From: Lachnospiraceae bacterium
GTDB lineage: Bacteria; Bacillota; Clostridia; Lachnospirales; Lachnospiraceae
Direction: 5' to 3'
Assembly: GCA_015056915.1 (NCBI GenBank)
Contig: SVFK01000009.1
Coordinates: 1 to 64,000 of the forward strand
Length of the DNA: 64,000 nt
Part shown: one piece after another, positions 1 to 8,661 of the stretch
Position numbering within the stretch: position 1 is the first letter of the stretch
How the letters are laid out: each line of letters starts with the position of its first letter
The notes under the pieces: model-generated
Told to the model about the DNA's origin: nothing
Seen by the model: the letters and a program-made list of their open reading frames with translations, nothing else
The model's database searches: none
Position numbers and translations under genes: made by a program

Positions 1-1293
1 GTACTTTTGGAGGAAGAAACCCATTATCTGCATATCGCAGCAGTGGATGTGGCAGGAAACATAGGCCCCACCCTTAACCTGGAATTAAATGCCATGGATA
101 TGGCATGGAGCGTTACCACAGACCAGGTAGCGGTAACGGATACCATTAACGGTAAGGACTATGATACGGTATGCCATAAGTCCGGCAGGGAGTATTATGT
201 GCGGGCAGACGGAAAAGGTGCATTTCTGTTAAGCTATCAGTCCTACCTGCAGGGTATGGCAAGAGAGGATTACCAGATAGACTACCAGATGTTTGACTCC
301 CGGATAACAGCACTGGGAAGTAATCAGGTCTATACCACAAGACTTCCCTACAGCATCCCCTTATCATCCACGGATAAACTGGATGTAACCAAATTTATCA
401 GGGAAATGCAGGGAGACATTATCCTGTCGGATGCGCAGAATACCGGCGCAAGCCGTGGAAGAGATGCAAGGGATAATAGCTTCTATCAGGCATTCACCAT
501 TCCGGCAAGCCTTCACGGACAAAGCATCGTGGTAACCCCTGTTGCCGGTGCAACCTACGCAGATACCATTATCTACTCCGACTGGTCCGATGACAGTACC
601 CACGCTGTTACCCTGATAGCAGACGGTGTAGCCCCGGATATCAGTGGTGTGGAGGTGTTGGAGCATGCAGACCTGCTTAATCGCAACGCCGGGGCTATCA
701 CATTGAATGTGACGGCAGCTGATGCTCTAAGCGGTGTCAAAGATTTTTACATGAAGATTCACAATACAGACAACGGAAATACGCGTACCTACATGCCGGA
801 TGAAACAGGCAGGATTCAAGCAGAAATCACCAGAGATGAACCAATTTTTAGCGGAGATTTTGTGGTAACGATAGTGGCTGAGGATAATGTGGGAAACATG
901 CAGGAATTGAAATATAGTACTACAGAGTTTGCGTTACAGGCAGATATAGAGAGGATTCTGGAACCCCATGACCCTATTTTTAAATGTGGTGAGAGTGGAA
1001 TCTTAACCATTACCACATGGGGGTATGCGGATAGGGTAGAGGTGGAATTCCCGGATGAATTCTTACAGTTGAATCCTGAGATGAATCAGATGTATACCTA
1101 CACAGTCAGTCCCCAATATAAGCAGGAGGAACGGCTACAATTCATGATACCTCTGTATGTCACGGGCAATCAGCAGTACACCATAACAGTACGGGCATAC
1201 AAGGGAGATAAACGGTTAGAGGATTATCCTGATATAAGTATTATCGAAGTGAGTGGCAGCGTGTTGGATGAAGTCAGGACAAGGTTAAGATAA
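1..1293 (+). CDS. C-terminal part of a surface protein with Ig-like repeats (5' end outside window)
   Basis: The frame is open from the first base, so the gene starts upstream and about 430 residues are visible. The segments AVDVAGN near visible residue 14 and VAEDNVGN near residue 291 are typical closing strands of bacterial Ig-like (Big/fibronectin-like) domains. The stretch between them is rich in beta-prone, Thr/Asp/Tyr-rich sequence, as expected for an exported adhesin or cell-surface protein. The signal peptide would lie outside the window. No C-terminal membrane anchor or LPXTG motif is seen; the protein ends in a short basic tail. The next gene, 17 bases downstream on the same strand, is a prepilin-peptidase-like protein, so a link to a pilus or Tad-type secretion locus is possible. 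The exact family is not recognised. Confidence 0.6.
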   Translation, partial: VLLEEETHYLHIAAVDVAGNIGPTLNLELNAMDMAWSVTTDQVAVTDTINGKDYDTVCHKSGREYYVRADGKGAFLLSYQSYLQGMAREDYQIDYQMFDSRITALGSNQVYTTRLPYSIPLSSTDKLDVTKFIREMQGDIILSDAQNTGASRGRDARDNSFYQAFTIPASLHGQSIVVTPVAGATYADTIIYSDWSDDSTHAVTLIADGVAPDISGVEVLEHADLLNRNAGAITLNVTAADALSGVKDFYMKIHNTDNGNTRTYMPDETGRIQAEITRDEPIFSGDFVVTIVAEDNVGNMQELKYSTTEFALQADIERILEPHDPIFKCGESGILTITTWGYADRVEVEFPDEFLQLNPEMNQMYTYTVSPQYKQEERLQFMIPLYVTGNQQYTITVRAYKGDKRLEDYPDISIIEVSGSVLDEVRTRLR

Positions 1294-1310
1294 GAATAGG
1301 GTGAAGTGAT

Positions 1311-2000
1311 ATGTGGGAAAAGCTTTTGGGATTGCTGATATCTGAGACAGTGGTGTTGGTTACATTAAGACTGCTACTTGGAATTGCAAGGAAAGATAGA
1401 GAAATGACAGATGATAATTTGCGCTTTACCTGTTGCATAGGGGTTATGTGTCTGCTGTTTGGTGAAATGGTTTTTTTTAGTGTTTCGCATTACAATGTGT
1501 CAGAGGTATGGGTAAAGCTAGGGATGTATATTGTCATGGGGATGCTTGCAGGCTGCCTTCTTATGGCATGCATTACGGATTACCGGATTTGTATGGTGCA
1601 TTGCTATGTGTGGTGGGTTGCAGGTGTGGCAGGAGTGATTCTTCTGGCATTTTCTTGTAAGTCGTTTTTCTCAAATCCTATTTCGGTGGAGCAGATTATT
1701 AAGATGTTTTGCTCAAAGTTTTCGCCGCTCCTTATATTCGGATTACTGCAGGAGAAGCTTTTTGGCAGGATGTATGGAAAAGCGGATTGTCACGCTTTTC
1801 TGGTATGTGCCATGGCAGAGTGCGCTGTGGGCATGGGGATAGAGGGGTATCTGATACACATGCTCCTGTCAGTACTGGCGCTGGCGGTGGTGCAGGGAAT
1901 AAAGGGAAATATCGGTAATAAAGGTAACCTGAAGAAGCCGGTTCCTTTCCTGCCGTACATTACGGGTGCATTCTGGACACTGATGCTTATAGCCGCCTGA
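1311..2000 (+). CDS. A24 prepilin-peptidase-like integral membrane protein
   Basis: A 229-residue protein that is almost entirely hydrophobic, with about six membrane segments. A24 aspartic proteases, which cleave and methylate type IV prepilins and Tad/Flp pilins, use two Asp residues, one in a D-x-R context after a membrane helix and one in G-x-G-D. Here ITDYR gives Asp90 and GKAD gives Asp159 at matching places, so both catalytic Asp seem present although the second motif is GKAD rather than GxGD. The length fits the short TadV/CpaA type lacking the N-terminal methylase domain. It starts at ATG 1311 after an AGGGTG-like site and is probably cotranscribed with the surface protein gene upstream. 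The pilin substrate is not in the window. Family membership is inferred from topology and the two Asp motifs. Confidence 0.62.
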   Translation: MWEKLLGLLISETVVLVTLRLLLGIARKDREMTDDNLRFTCCIGVMCLLFGEMVFFSVSHYNVSEVWVKLGMYIVMGMLAGCLLMACITDYRICMVHCYVWWVAGVAGVILLAFSCKSFFSNPISVEQIIKMFCSKFSPLLIFGLLQEKLFGRMYGKADCHAFLVCAMAECAVGMGIEGYLIHMLLSVLALAVVQGIKGNIGNKGNLKKPVPFLPYITGAFWTLMLIAA

Positions 2001-2025
2001 GGGAGCTACAAGCTCCTATTTGTGA
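2001..2025 (+). terminator. Weak candidate terminator after the prepilin-peptidase-like gene
   Basis: GGAGCT and AGCTCC flank a three-base loop directly after the stop codon, followed by TATTTGTG rather than a clean T run. This is a plausible but weak intrinsic terminator. The next gene has its own promoter-like sequence just downstream, which supports a transcription boundary here. Confidence 0.35.
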
Positions 2026-2028
2026 CTA

Positions 2029-2057
2029 TTGCTTTTTTCTACGGAAAGTGGTATATT
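2029..2057 (+). promoter_or_regulatory. Sigma-A-type promoter of the amino acid ABC transporter operon
   Basis: TTGCTT (2029-2034) and TATATT (2052-2057) are separated by 17 bases, and the first gene starts 40 bases after the -10 box. The hexamers differ from consensus by two and one bases. No riboswitch or T-box is visible in the short leader. Confidence 0.5.
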
Positions 2058-2097
2058 TAGGCAGATTTAAAGTTTATTTTATATGGAGGATAAGATT

Positions 2098-2943
2098 ATG
2101 AAAAAATTAACTGCAATGTTACTTGCACTCACTATGGCAGTAGTAATGCTGACCGGATGTGGCGCAGAGGCTTCTTCTGCCAAGGTAAAGGTGATTGATA
2201 TTGATTTAACTCAGGAAGAATATGCTTTTGGTGTAGACAAGACACAGCCTGAGCTTTTGGAAAAGACCAACGAGTTTATTGCGCAGATTATGTCTGACGG
2301 TACTTTTGAAGCAATCTGTAACAATTACTTCGGAGACGGTACTCCTGTTGCCGTAAAGTCTGCTGAACTGGATGAATCCAAGGAGCAGCTTGTGGTTGCA
2401 ACCAATGCGGCATTTGAGCCCTTTGAGTATACAAAGGGTGACAGCTACTACGGTATTGATATGGAGATTGCAGCAAAGCTTGCCGAATATCTGGGACAGG
2501 AATTAGTGATTCAGAACATGGATTTCGACGCAGTATGTCTTGCTGTAGGTCAGCAGAAATGTGATATTGCAATGGCAGGTCTCACTGTAAATGAAGAAAG
2601 AAAGGAATATGTAACCTTTTCTACTTCCTACTACAATGCTTCCCAGAAGGTGATTGTAAAAACGGAAGACACTACCTTTGATAATTGTGCGGATGCTGCT
2701 TCTGTTGAAGCAATTTTAAACGGCTTTGATGCAACTACTAAAATCGGTGTACAGAATGGTACTACCGGACAATTCTATGTGGAAGGTAATGCAGATTGGG
2801 GATTTGCAGGCTTCCCGGTAACCAGCACCGGTTACAAGAACGGTTCCCTGGCTGTACAGGATTTGATTAATGGCAATATTAACTATGTAATTATTGATTC
2901 TGCTCCTGCAGCAGCGATTGTAGAAGCAATCAACAATCTGTAA
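2098..2943 (+). CDS. Polar amino acid ABC transporter substrate-binding lipoprotein, apparently circularly permuted
   Basis: A 281-residue extracellular solute-binding protein (SBP_bac_3 family) feeding the permease and ATPase genes that follow. Residues 1-20 form a lipoprotein signal ending in LTGC, so Cys21 should be lipidated. The start at ATG 2098 is chosen because GGAGGA lies seven bases upstream; an ATG at 2083 overlaps that site. The usual N-terminal start of these proteins (LVVATNAAFEPFEY) appears only at residue 98. Residues 30-80, including EEYAFGVDK, PELLEKTNEFI and DGTFEAICNNYFG, look like the segment that normally closes the C-terminus of this family. The real C-terminus stops at AINNL, where that segment would ordinarily begin. 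The fold therefore seems intact but permuted. The ligand is probably an amino acid; specificity cannot be read. Confidence 0.85.
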   Translation: MKKLTAMLLALTMAVVMLTGCGAEASSAKVKVIDIDLTQEEYAFGVDKTQPELLEKTNEFIAQIMSDGTFEAICNNYFGDGTPVAVKSAELDESKEQLVVATNAAFEPFEYTKGDSYYGIDMEIAAKLAEYLGQELVIQNMDFDAVCLAVGQQKCDIAMAGLTVNEERKEYVTFSTSYYNASQKVIVKTEDTTFDNCADAASVEAILNGFDATTKIGVQNGTTGQFYVEGNADWGFAGFPVTSTGYKNGSLAVQDLINGNINYVIIDSAPAAAIVEAINNL

Positions 2944-3001
2944 TAGTTAAATATTGAGATTTGGATTATTGTATTTGCACATATAATAAAGGAAAAACAG
3001 A

Positions 3002-3712
3002 ATGGCAAATTTTGACCGCAAGATAGAAAATTTCATAGAAATCTTAATCAATCAAAATGGATATGTAAAGGTGTTGGAGGGTTTGCAGAATACTCTGCTG
3101 ATTGCTGTGGCAGGCTTGATTATCGGTACGATTATCGGTACTGTAATAGCCTCCGTACGCGTAATGCCCAAGTATAAAACCTTACCCCGAGTATTAAATG
3201 GCATCTGTAGCTTTTATGTGGGGCTTTTCCGCGGAACGCCTATTGTGGTGCAGTTGTTAGTGTTTTATTATGTTTTGTTGCCTCTGATTGGCTTCAGAAT
3301 GACAGGTGTAGAGGTATCCATTTTGGTGTTCGGCTTGAACAGTGGTGCTTATATATCCGAAATTATGCGTGCCGGTATTCTGTCTGTGGATTCCGGTCAG
3401 ATGGAGGCGGGACGCGCAGTGGGACTTAGCTTTTTTACCACTATGATTAAGATTGTAATTCCCCAGGCGGTCAAGAATATTCTTCCTACCCTTGGAAACG
3501 AGTTTATTGCTCTGATTAAGGAGACCTCTGTTGTCAGCTTTGTAGGTGCGGCAGATTTGTATGTGGCATTTAATTTGATCGGAACCAACAGCTATGAATT
3601 TATGGTGCCTTATCTGGTTATGGCAATTATCTACGTGGTAATCGTGCTGCTTATCAGTCTGGGTATTAAGATGATGGAAAGGAGCCTGCGCAAGAGTGAT
3701 AGACGTAATTAA
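3002..3712 (+). CDS. Amino acid ABC transporter permease, HisM/GlnP type
   Basis: A 236-residue inner-membrane permease of the His/Glu/Gln/Arg family. Hydrophobic segments begin near residue 24 ([15 protein letters not shown]). The sequence [15 protein letters not shown] is characteristic of this family. The EAA loop that docks on the ATPase is seen as [25 protein letters not shown]. It lies 58 bases after the binding-protein gene and overlaps the ATPase gene by 17 bases, so the three are one operon. One permease gene suggests a homodimeric channel. It is typical in length and sequence, and confidence in family is high although the transported amino acid is unknown. Confidence 0.9.
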   Translation: MANFDRKIENFIEILINQNGYVKVLEGLQNTLLIAVAGLIIGTIIGTVIASVRVMPKYKTLPRVLNGICSFYVGLFRGTPIVVQLLVFYYVLLPLIGFRMTGVEVSILVFGLNSGAYISEIMRAGILSVDSGQMEAGRAVGLSFFTTMIKIVIPQAVKNILPTLGNEFIALIKETSVVSFVGAADLYVAFNLIGTNSYEFMVPYLVMAIIYVVIVLLISLGIKMMERSLRKSDRRN

Positions 3713-4481
3713 TCTGAAAAAGGACTTTGATAATGTAGAAGTTTTGAAAGGAATTAATCTTACCATCAACAAGGGAGATATTGTTGCGGTAATCGGACCC
3801 TCCGGCTCAGGAAAAAGCACCTTTCTCCGTTGCCTGAACTGTATGGAGGACCCTACGGACGGACAGATTATTTTTAATGGCGTTGATATTGCGGACATGT
3901 CCGTAGATATCAATGTTCACAGACGGCGTATCGGTATGGTTTTCCAGCATTTTAACCTGTTCAATAACAAAACGGTTATTGAAAATATTATGCTCGCGCC
4001 GGTACATGTGCGATGTCAGGAAATGAAAAAAGCAAAACGTCAAAGAGGTACAGATAAAGCTGCTCTTCCTACCAAAAAGCAAATCAAGGAAGAGGCAAGG
4101 GAGCAGGCATATTCTTTGCTGAAGCGTATTGGTCTGGAGGACAAAGCAGACGTATACCCTTCCACCCTGTCCGGCGGGCAAAAGCAGAGAGTAGCTATTG
4201 TAAGAGCGCTTGCCATGAATCCGGATGTAATTTTGTTCGATGAGCCTACCAGTGCTTTGGACCCTGAAATGGTTGGTGAGGTATTGGATTTGATGCGGGC
4301 GCTTGCAGAGGAAGGCATGACCATGATAGTGGTAACACATGAAATGGGCTTCGCCAGAGAGGTGGCAAACAAAATTCTGTTTATGGACGACGGTTTGATT
4401 TGTGAGAGTGGGGAACCGAAAGAATTCTTTGCCAATCCAAAGACTGACCGCGCCAAAGAATTTTTATCTAAAGTGCTGTAA
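3696..4481 (+). CDS. Amino acid ABC transporter ATP-binding protein, GlnQ type
   Basis: A 261-residue ATPase energising the preceding permease. Walker A is GPSGSGKST, the signature is LSGGQ, Walker B is VILFDEP, and the switch His is in VVTHEMGF. Translation starts at GTG 3696 inside the permease gene, behind GGAG at 3681-3684, which suggests translational coupling. Between the Q-loop region and the signature lies a strongly basic stretch of roughly 25 extra residues (around [19 protein letters not shown]) not found in textbook GlnQ proteins. It falls in the helical domain facing the permease. An intrinsic terminator follows at 4508-4541, closing the three-gene operon. Confidence 0.92.
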   Translation: MIDVINLKKDFDNVEVLKGINLTINKGDIVAVIGPSGSGKSTFLRCLNCMEDPTDGQIIFNGVDIADMSVDINVHRRRIGMVFQHFNLFNNKTVIENIMLAPVHVRCQEMKKAKRQRGTDKAALPTKKQIKEEAREQAYSLLKRIGLEDKADVYPSTLSGGQKQRVAIVRALAMNPDVILFDEPTSALDPEMVGEVLDLMRALAEEGMTMIVVTHEMGFAREVANKILFMDDGLICESGEPKEFFANPKTDRAKEFLSKVL

Positions 4482-4507
4482 AATGCATTGGCAATTTTTA
4501 CAAATTT

Positions 4508-4541
4508 AGAGGATAATGGCTTGTACCATTATCCTCTTTTT
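4508..4541 (+). terminator. Intrinsic terminator of the amino acid transporter operon
   Basis: A perfect 12-bp stem, AGAGGATAATGG (4508-4519) with CCATTATCCTCT (4526-4537), and a six-base loop are followed by a five-T run. This is a textbook Rho-independent terminator 27 bases after the ATPase stop codon. Confidence 0.9.
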
Positions 4542-4567
4542 GATATGATAATAGCATTGAACCAAGC

Positions 4568-4743
4568 AGCTGCGTGTACATAGGCACGCTGAATGCTTGC
4601 ATGCAAGCGTGCCTATGTACACGCAGCTATTTGGCGAAAGCCAAACAGCCGGGAAAATCCGCAGGATTTTTCCGGCTTGGTGAGTTGGCGCACCGGCGTG
4701 AGTTGGCGCACCGGCGTGAGTTGGCGCAACAACTCACACCGGT
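4568..4743 (+). repeat. Cluster of four hairpins and an 18-bp tandem repeat upstream of the GT2 gene
   Basis: Four successive inverted repeats fill the space between the terminator and the next gene. A perfect 23-bp repeat spans 4568-4590 and 4606-4628. TTTGGC/GCCAAA with a GAAA loop lies at 4630-4645. A 14-bp stem with one wobble and a three-base loop lies at 4647-4677. A 14-bp stem with one mismatch lies at 4710-4743. The 18-mer GTTGGCGCACCGGCGTGA occurs twice in tandem (4684-4701, 4702-4719) plus a third partial copy. The last hairpin ends three bases before the AAAGGAGGG site of the gene at 4761, so the RNA could act as a structured leader. A reading frame continues through the region, but it encodes only low-complexity repeats. 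Confidence 0.8.
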
Positions 4744-4760
4744 ACAAAGGAGGGTCCCCT

Positions 4761-5774
4761 ATGATAACCATTTCCCTGTGTATGATTGTAAAAAATGAAG
4801 AACGTATTCTTGCACGCTGTCTGGACAGTGTGGCTGATTTGATGGATGAGATTGTTATTGTGGACACCGGTTCAACGGACAGGACCAAGGAGATTGCTGC
4901 CGGATATACGGACAAAATTTATGATTTTCAATGGATAGATGATTTCAGTGCAGCAAGGAATTTTGCCTTTTCCAAGGCTACTATGGAATATATTTATTCT
5001 GCAGATGCGGATGAGGTGTTGTCAGCGGACAATCATGAGAGATTCCGGCTTTTGAAGGAAAATTTACTGCCTGAGATTGAATTGGTGCAGATGAAATACG
5101 GTAATCAGCTGCAGTTTGCTACAGTATACAATTATGATGAGGAGTACCGCCCTAAGCTTTTTAAAAGAAAACGTGATTTTGTATGGGAGGAGCCCATTCA
5201 TGAGACCATACGGCTGGAGCCGGTGATGTATGATAGCGATATCGTGATTACACATATGCCGGAACAAAGTCATGCCAAGCGTGATTTGATGAATTTCAGG
5301 AAGCAGATTGTGGCAGGAAGGAGACTTTCCAGACGGTTGTATGAGATGTATGCCCGCGAATTGTTTGTGGCAGGGGACGAGCAGGATTTTCTGGAGGCGG
5401 AAGCCTTTTTTCAGGAATCGGTGGCAGACCCCGGACGTGGTATGGAGGAGATAACGGAAGGTTGCTGTGTAGCAGCAAAAGCGGCACGCCTGCGAGGTGA
5501 TACCGTAAGCTTTTTCAAATATGTGTCCAAGGTGCTTGCGGGAGAGGGTTGTTCGGAAATCTGTTGTGAATTAGGGCATTTTTATGAGGCAGGGTCAGAT
5601 TATGATGAGGCTGTTATTTGGTATTATAATGCAGTATATGAGACGACACCTGTGCTTGCATTGACTTCCGGCGGAGAGGAGAGTCTGAACGGACTGATTC
5701 GTTGCTATGAGCAGTTGGGAATGTCAGAACAGGCAGCTATTTACCGTACTGAGCTTAATGCGCGAAAACAGTAG
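4761..5774 (+). CDS. Family 2 glycosyltransferase with TPR-like C-terminal part
   Basis: A 337-residue protein starting ITISLCMIVKNEE, the classic opening of SunS-like GT2 enzymes. IVDTGSTDRT and SADADEVL (DxD-like metal and sugar-nucleotide site) follow within the first 95 residues. The C-terminal half contains helical pairs such as CELGHFYEAGSDYDEAVIWYYNA, resembling TPR units, as in many clostridial proteins of this class. The start at ATG 4761 is supported by AAAGGAGGG at 4746-4754; an in-frame extension to 4593 would translate a repeat region and is rejected. No membrane segment is visible, so it is probably a cytosolic transferase that modifies a peptide, protein or glycan precursor. 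The acceptor is unknown. Confidence 0.82.
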   Translation: MITISLCMIVKNEERILARCLDSVADLMDEIVIVDTGSTDRTKEIAAGYTDKIYDFQWIDDFSAARNFAFSKATMEYIYSADADEVLSADNHERFRLLKENLLPEIELVQMKYGNQLQFATVYNYDEEYRPKLFKRKRDFVWEEPIHETIRLEPVMYDSDIVITHMPEQSHAKRDLMNFRKQIVAGRRLSRRLYEMYARELFVAGDEQDFLEAEAFFQESVADPGRGMEEITEGCCVAAKAARLRGDTVSFFKYVSKVLAGEGCSEICCELGHFYEAGSDYDEAVIWYYNAVYETTPVLALTSGGEESLNGLIRCYEQLGMSEQAAIYRTELNARKQ

Positions 5775-5817
5775 CTTGCTGAGTAGTAAAACGATGAAAT
5801 GAGTGAGGCAAAGAGAT

Positions 5818-6879
5818 ATGAAGTGGGAAGATAACGTACGACGGGTGATACCCTATGTGGCTGGTGAGCAGCCCAATAAACCCAATATGATAAAACTGAA
5901 CACCAATGAGTGTCCTTATCCCCCGGCTCCCGGTGTGGAGAAAAGGACGGCTGAAATGAATTGTGATGCGTTACGTCTTTATCCGGATTCCAATACAACA
6001 CCTCTTGTGAATGCACTTGCAGAGTATTATCATGTGCAACCAAGTCAGGTGTTTGTGGGAGTGGGCTCAGATGATGTGATTGCTATGGCGTTTATGACAT
6101 TTTTTAATGGCAATGAGCCGATTCTGTTCCCGGATGTTACATATTCCTTTTATGATGTATGGGCTGATTTGTACCGGATTCCGTATAAAACCTGTCCTCT
6201 GGATGATGACTGGCATATTCGCCCCGAAGATTATAAGCAACCAAACGGTGGTATTATTTTTCCGAATCCCAATGCCCCTACAGGTCTGTTGGAGGATTTA
6301 GCGGTAGTAGAAGAAATATTGCAGTCCAACCGCGATGTGATTGTTGTGGTGGATGAGGCGTATATTGATTTTGGCGGTGTTAGCGCATTGTCTCTTTTGG
6401 ATAAATACGATAATCTGCTGGTTGTACAGACCTTTTCAAAGTCACGTGCCATGGCAGGACTTCGCATAGGCTTTTGTATTGGCAGTGAAAAGCTGATAAA
6501 GTATATGAATGATGTGAAATTTTCCTTCAATTCTTATACCATGAATCTGCCCTCGCAGCTGCTTGGTGTGGAGGCTGTGAAGGATGATAAGTATTTTAAA
6601 GAAACCACAGGAAAAATAGTGGCAACCAGAGAATGGGTAAAAGGGGAGCTGAAGGAGTTGGGCTTTACTTTCCCGGATTCCATGGCCAATTTTATCTTCG
6701 CTTCTCACAAAACAGTGCCTGCCGAGGAGATATTCCAAGCGCTTCGCGAGGCAGATATTTATGTGCGCTATTGGAATAAGCCCCGTATCAGCAATTCCTT
6801 GCGAATTACCGTGGGAACAGACGAGGAAATGCGATGCTTGATTGATTTTCTGAAAGAGTATTTGAAGGACAAAGCATAG
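5818..6879 (+). CDS. hisC: Histidinol-phosphate aminotransferase
   Basis: A 353-residue PLP-dependent aminotransferase of fold type I that converts imidazole-acetol phosphate to histidinol phosphate in histidine biosynthesis. Family features include IKLNTNECPYPP near the N-terminus, FPNPNAPTG, VVDEAYIDFG, and the PLP lysine in TFSKSRAMAGLRIGF. The C-terminal RISNSLRITVGT supplies the phosphate-binding Arg. ATG 5818 is preferred over GTG 5803 because GTGAGG lies at a suitable distance upstream of it. It stands alone without other his genes. Such isolated HisC-like enzymes sometimes act on other substrates, so the function is probable rather than certain. Confidence 0.88.
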   Translation: MKWEDNVRRVIPYVAGEQPNKPNMIKLNTNECPYPPAPGVEKRTAEMNCDALRLYPDSNTTPLVNALAEYYHVQPSQVFVGVGSDDVIAMAFMTFFNGNEPILFPDVTYSFYDVWADLYRIPYKTCPLDDDWHIRPEDYKQPNGGIIFPNPNAPTGLLEDLAVVEEILQSNRDVIVVVDEAYIDFGGVSALSLLDKYDNLLVVQTFSKSRAMAGLRIGFCIGSEKLIKYMNDVKFSFNSYTMNLPSQLLGVEAVKDDKYFKETTGKIVATREWVKGELKELGFTFPDSMANFIFASHKTVPAEEIFQALREADIYVRYWNKPRISNSLRITVGTDEEMRCLIDFLKEYLKDKA

Positions 6880-6977
6880 AATGAAGGGGAAATCCATAAA
6901 AATAGAAGTGTGTAATGAGTAAATATTAATCTGTATGAAAAAGATATTTTAATAGATAAAAGAATGGAGATTGGAAA

Positions 6978-7823
6978 ATGATTAAGAGTATTTTAAAGGG
7001 TATGGTAATCGGTATTGCCAACATTGTGCCCGGTGTCAGCGGTGGTACTATGATGGTTGCAATGGGAATTTATGATAAGCTGATTCATTGTATTACGCAT
7101 TTGTTCAGTGAATTTAAGAAGAGCTTTCTCTTTTTGCTTCCCATTGCAATCGGTATGGGTGTTGCAGTAGTTGCCAGTGCTTTTGGACTGGAGTATCTGT
7201 TCGGTAATTTCCCGATTCAGACCAATCTGCTGTTTATCGGTCTGATTGTAGGTGGTCTGCCCGCTATTTGGAAAAATGTAAAGGGTAACAGCATTAAAGT
7301 TGGTCATATTATTGCAGGTCTTCTTTTCTTTGCGCTTGTAGTGGGAATGGCAGTGCTGGGTGAGACCGAAGGTAATGCGGCAGATTTATCCTTTAATCTA
7401 ATTAATGTATTAAAGCTGTTGGGTGTGGGTATTATTGCTTCTGCGACCATGGTAATTCCCGGTGTCAGCGGTTCGATGGTACTGTTGTTAATCGGCTATT
7501 ACAATCCTATATTGTCTGCGATTACCGACTTTATCAGTGCATTGGTGGCATTCGACATGGACGGTATTTTACAGGGAATCGGTGTGCTGGCTCCTTTTGG
7601 AATCGGCGTGGTTGTCGGTATATTTGCCATTGCCAAGCTGATTGAGATTATTTTTGAAAAATTCCCCCTTTACGCATACTGGGCAATTATTGGTCTGATT
7701 GTGGCATCACCTATTGCCATTATTGCAATGGGAAGCTTTCCTGCAATTACTGTGGTGAGTGCCATTACAGGTGTGCTTGCGCTGGGTGTAGGTTTTGTGA
7801 TTGCCATGAAGCTGGGTGAGTAA
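6978..7823 (+). CDS. DUF368 family membrane protein, probable polyprenyl-phosphate transporter
   Basis: A 281-residue polytopic membrane protein. The motif PGVSGG occurs near residue 19 and a second PGVSGS near residue 163, showing the internal duplication characteristic of DUF368. Members of this family (PopT) have been reported to recycle undecaprenyl phosphate across the cytoplasmic membrane for wall synthesis, so that is the likely role here. The gene is followed at short distance by a methyltransferase, hslO and nadE on the same strand. It starts at ATG 6978 after GGAGA. Family assignment is firm; the transport role is taken from published work on relatives. Confidence 0.85.
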   Translation: MIKSILKGMVIGIANIVPGVSGGTMMVAMGIYDKLIHCITHLFSEFKKSFLFLLPIAIGMGVAVVASAFGLEYLFGNFPIQTNLLFIGLIVGGLPAIWKNVKGNSIKVGHIIAGLLFFALVVGMAVLGETEGNAADLSFNLINVLKLLGVGIIASATMVIPGVSGSMVLLLIGYYNPILSAITDFISALVAFDMDGILQGIGVLAPFGIGVVVGIFAIAKLIEIIFEKFPLYAYWAIIGLIVASPIAIIAMGSFPAITVVSAITGVLALGVGFVIAMKLGE

Positions 7824-7851
7824 AAGTTGTTGTATTGGATGAGGTATGGAA

Positions 7852-8658
7852 ATGAATGCATATGAAGATTTTGCATATGTATATGATGAACTGATGGATG
7901 CCACTCCTTACGAGGAGTGGTGTGAATTGATTGCGCAGCTGATAGCCCATTACGGTGTGTCAAGACCGGAGCGTGATGCAGAAGGCTTGCTGGATTCTGA
8001 ACGGAATCTGGTGGTGGATTTGGGCTGTGGCACGGGTACGCTGACTGAGCTTTTGTATCAAAAGGGCTATGATATGATAGGTGTGGACAACTCTTCGTCC
8101 ATGCTGAACGTGGCTATGGAGAAAAGAGAGCAATCCGGCAGTGAGATTCTGTATCTGTTACAGGATATGCGCCAGCTGGAGCTGTACAGTACCGTGGGAA
8201 CTATCGTAAGCGTGTGCGATTCGGTGAATTATATTCTGGAAGAGGACGAGCTTTTAGCGGTGTTTTCCGGAGTGAACAATTATTTATATCCCGGTGGTAT
8301 TTTTATATTTGATTTCAATACGGATTACAAATATCGTGAAATTATCGGTGATACTACCATAGCTGAGAATCGTGAGGATTGCAGCTTTATCTGGGAAAAC
8401 TATTATAACGAGGATGAGGCAATCAACGAATATGATTTGACGGTATTTGTGCAGGAGGAGGGAGATCTTTTCCGAAGGTTTAGCGAGACCCATTATCAGC
8501 GAGGATATACAGTAGAACAGATGACGGCGTTGGTAGAGCAGGCCGGCATGACTATTGTGGAAATTATGGATGCAGATACCCATACATCTCCCACAGCGGA
8601 AAGTGAGCGTATCTATATCGTAGCTAAAGAATGTGAAAAGAAATTGATGAAGGTGTAA
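7852..8658 (+). CDS. Class I SAM-dependent methyltransferase
   Basis: A 268-residue cytosolic protein opening with MNAYEDFAYVYDELMD, a common start of small clostridial methyltransferases. The SAM-binding motif I is VVDLGCGTGTLTELL, followed by the acidic end of strand 2 in MIGVDNSSSML. ATG 7852 is preferred over 7846 because GAGG at 7841-7844 is then seven bases away. It is packed tightly, with only three bases before hslO, so the two are probably cotranscribed. The substrate cannot be deduced; small molecules are typical for this subgroup. Confidence 0.85.
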   Translation: MNAYEDFAYVYDELMDATPYEEWCELIAQLIAHYGVSRPERDAEGLLDSERNLVVDLGCGTGTLTELLYQKGYDMIGVDNSSSMLNVAMEKREQSGSEILYLLQDMRQLELYSTVGTIVSVCDSVNYILEEDELLAVFSGVNNYLYPGGIFIFDFNTDYKYREIIGDTTIAENREDCSFIWENYYNEDEAINEYDLTVFVQEEGDLFRRFSETHYQRGYTVEQMTALVEQAGMTIVEIMDADTHTSPTAESERIYIVAKECEKKLMKV

Positions 8659-8661
8659 AAT

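Noticed and set aside
3257..3913. Long open frames antisense to the ABC transporter genes (and similar ones opposite addA, glnS and purH-like genes)
   Set aside because: They overlap well-identified genes, have no ribosome sites and show unnatural amino acid composition.
4684..4727. 18-bp tandem repeats as a possible CRISPR
   Set aside because: The units are directly adjacent without spacers, only two to three copies exist, and no cas gene is present.
4593..4760. In-frame N-terminal extension of the GT2 gene through the repeat region
   Set aside because: It would translate the tandem 18-mer and hairpins into low-complexity sequence, and a strong ribosome site precedes the normal start at 4761.
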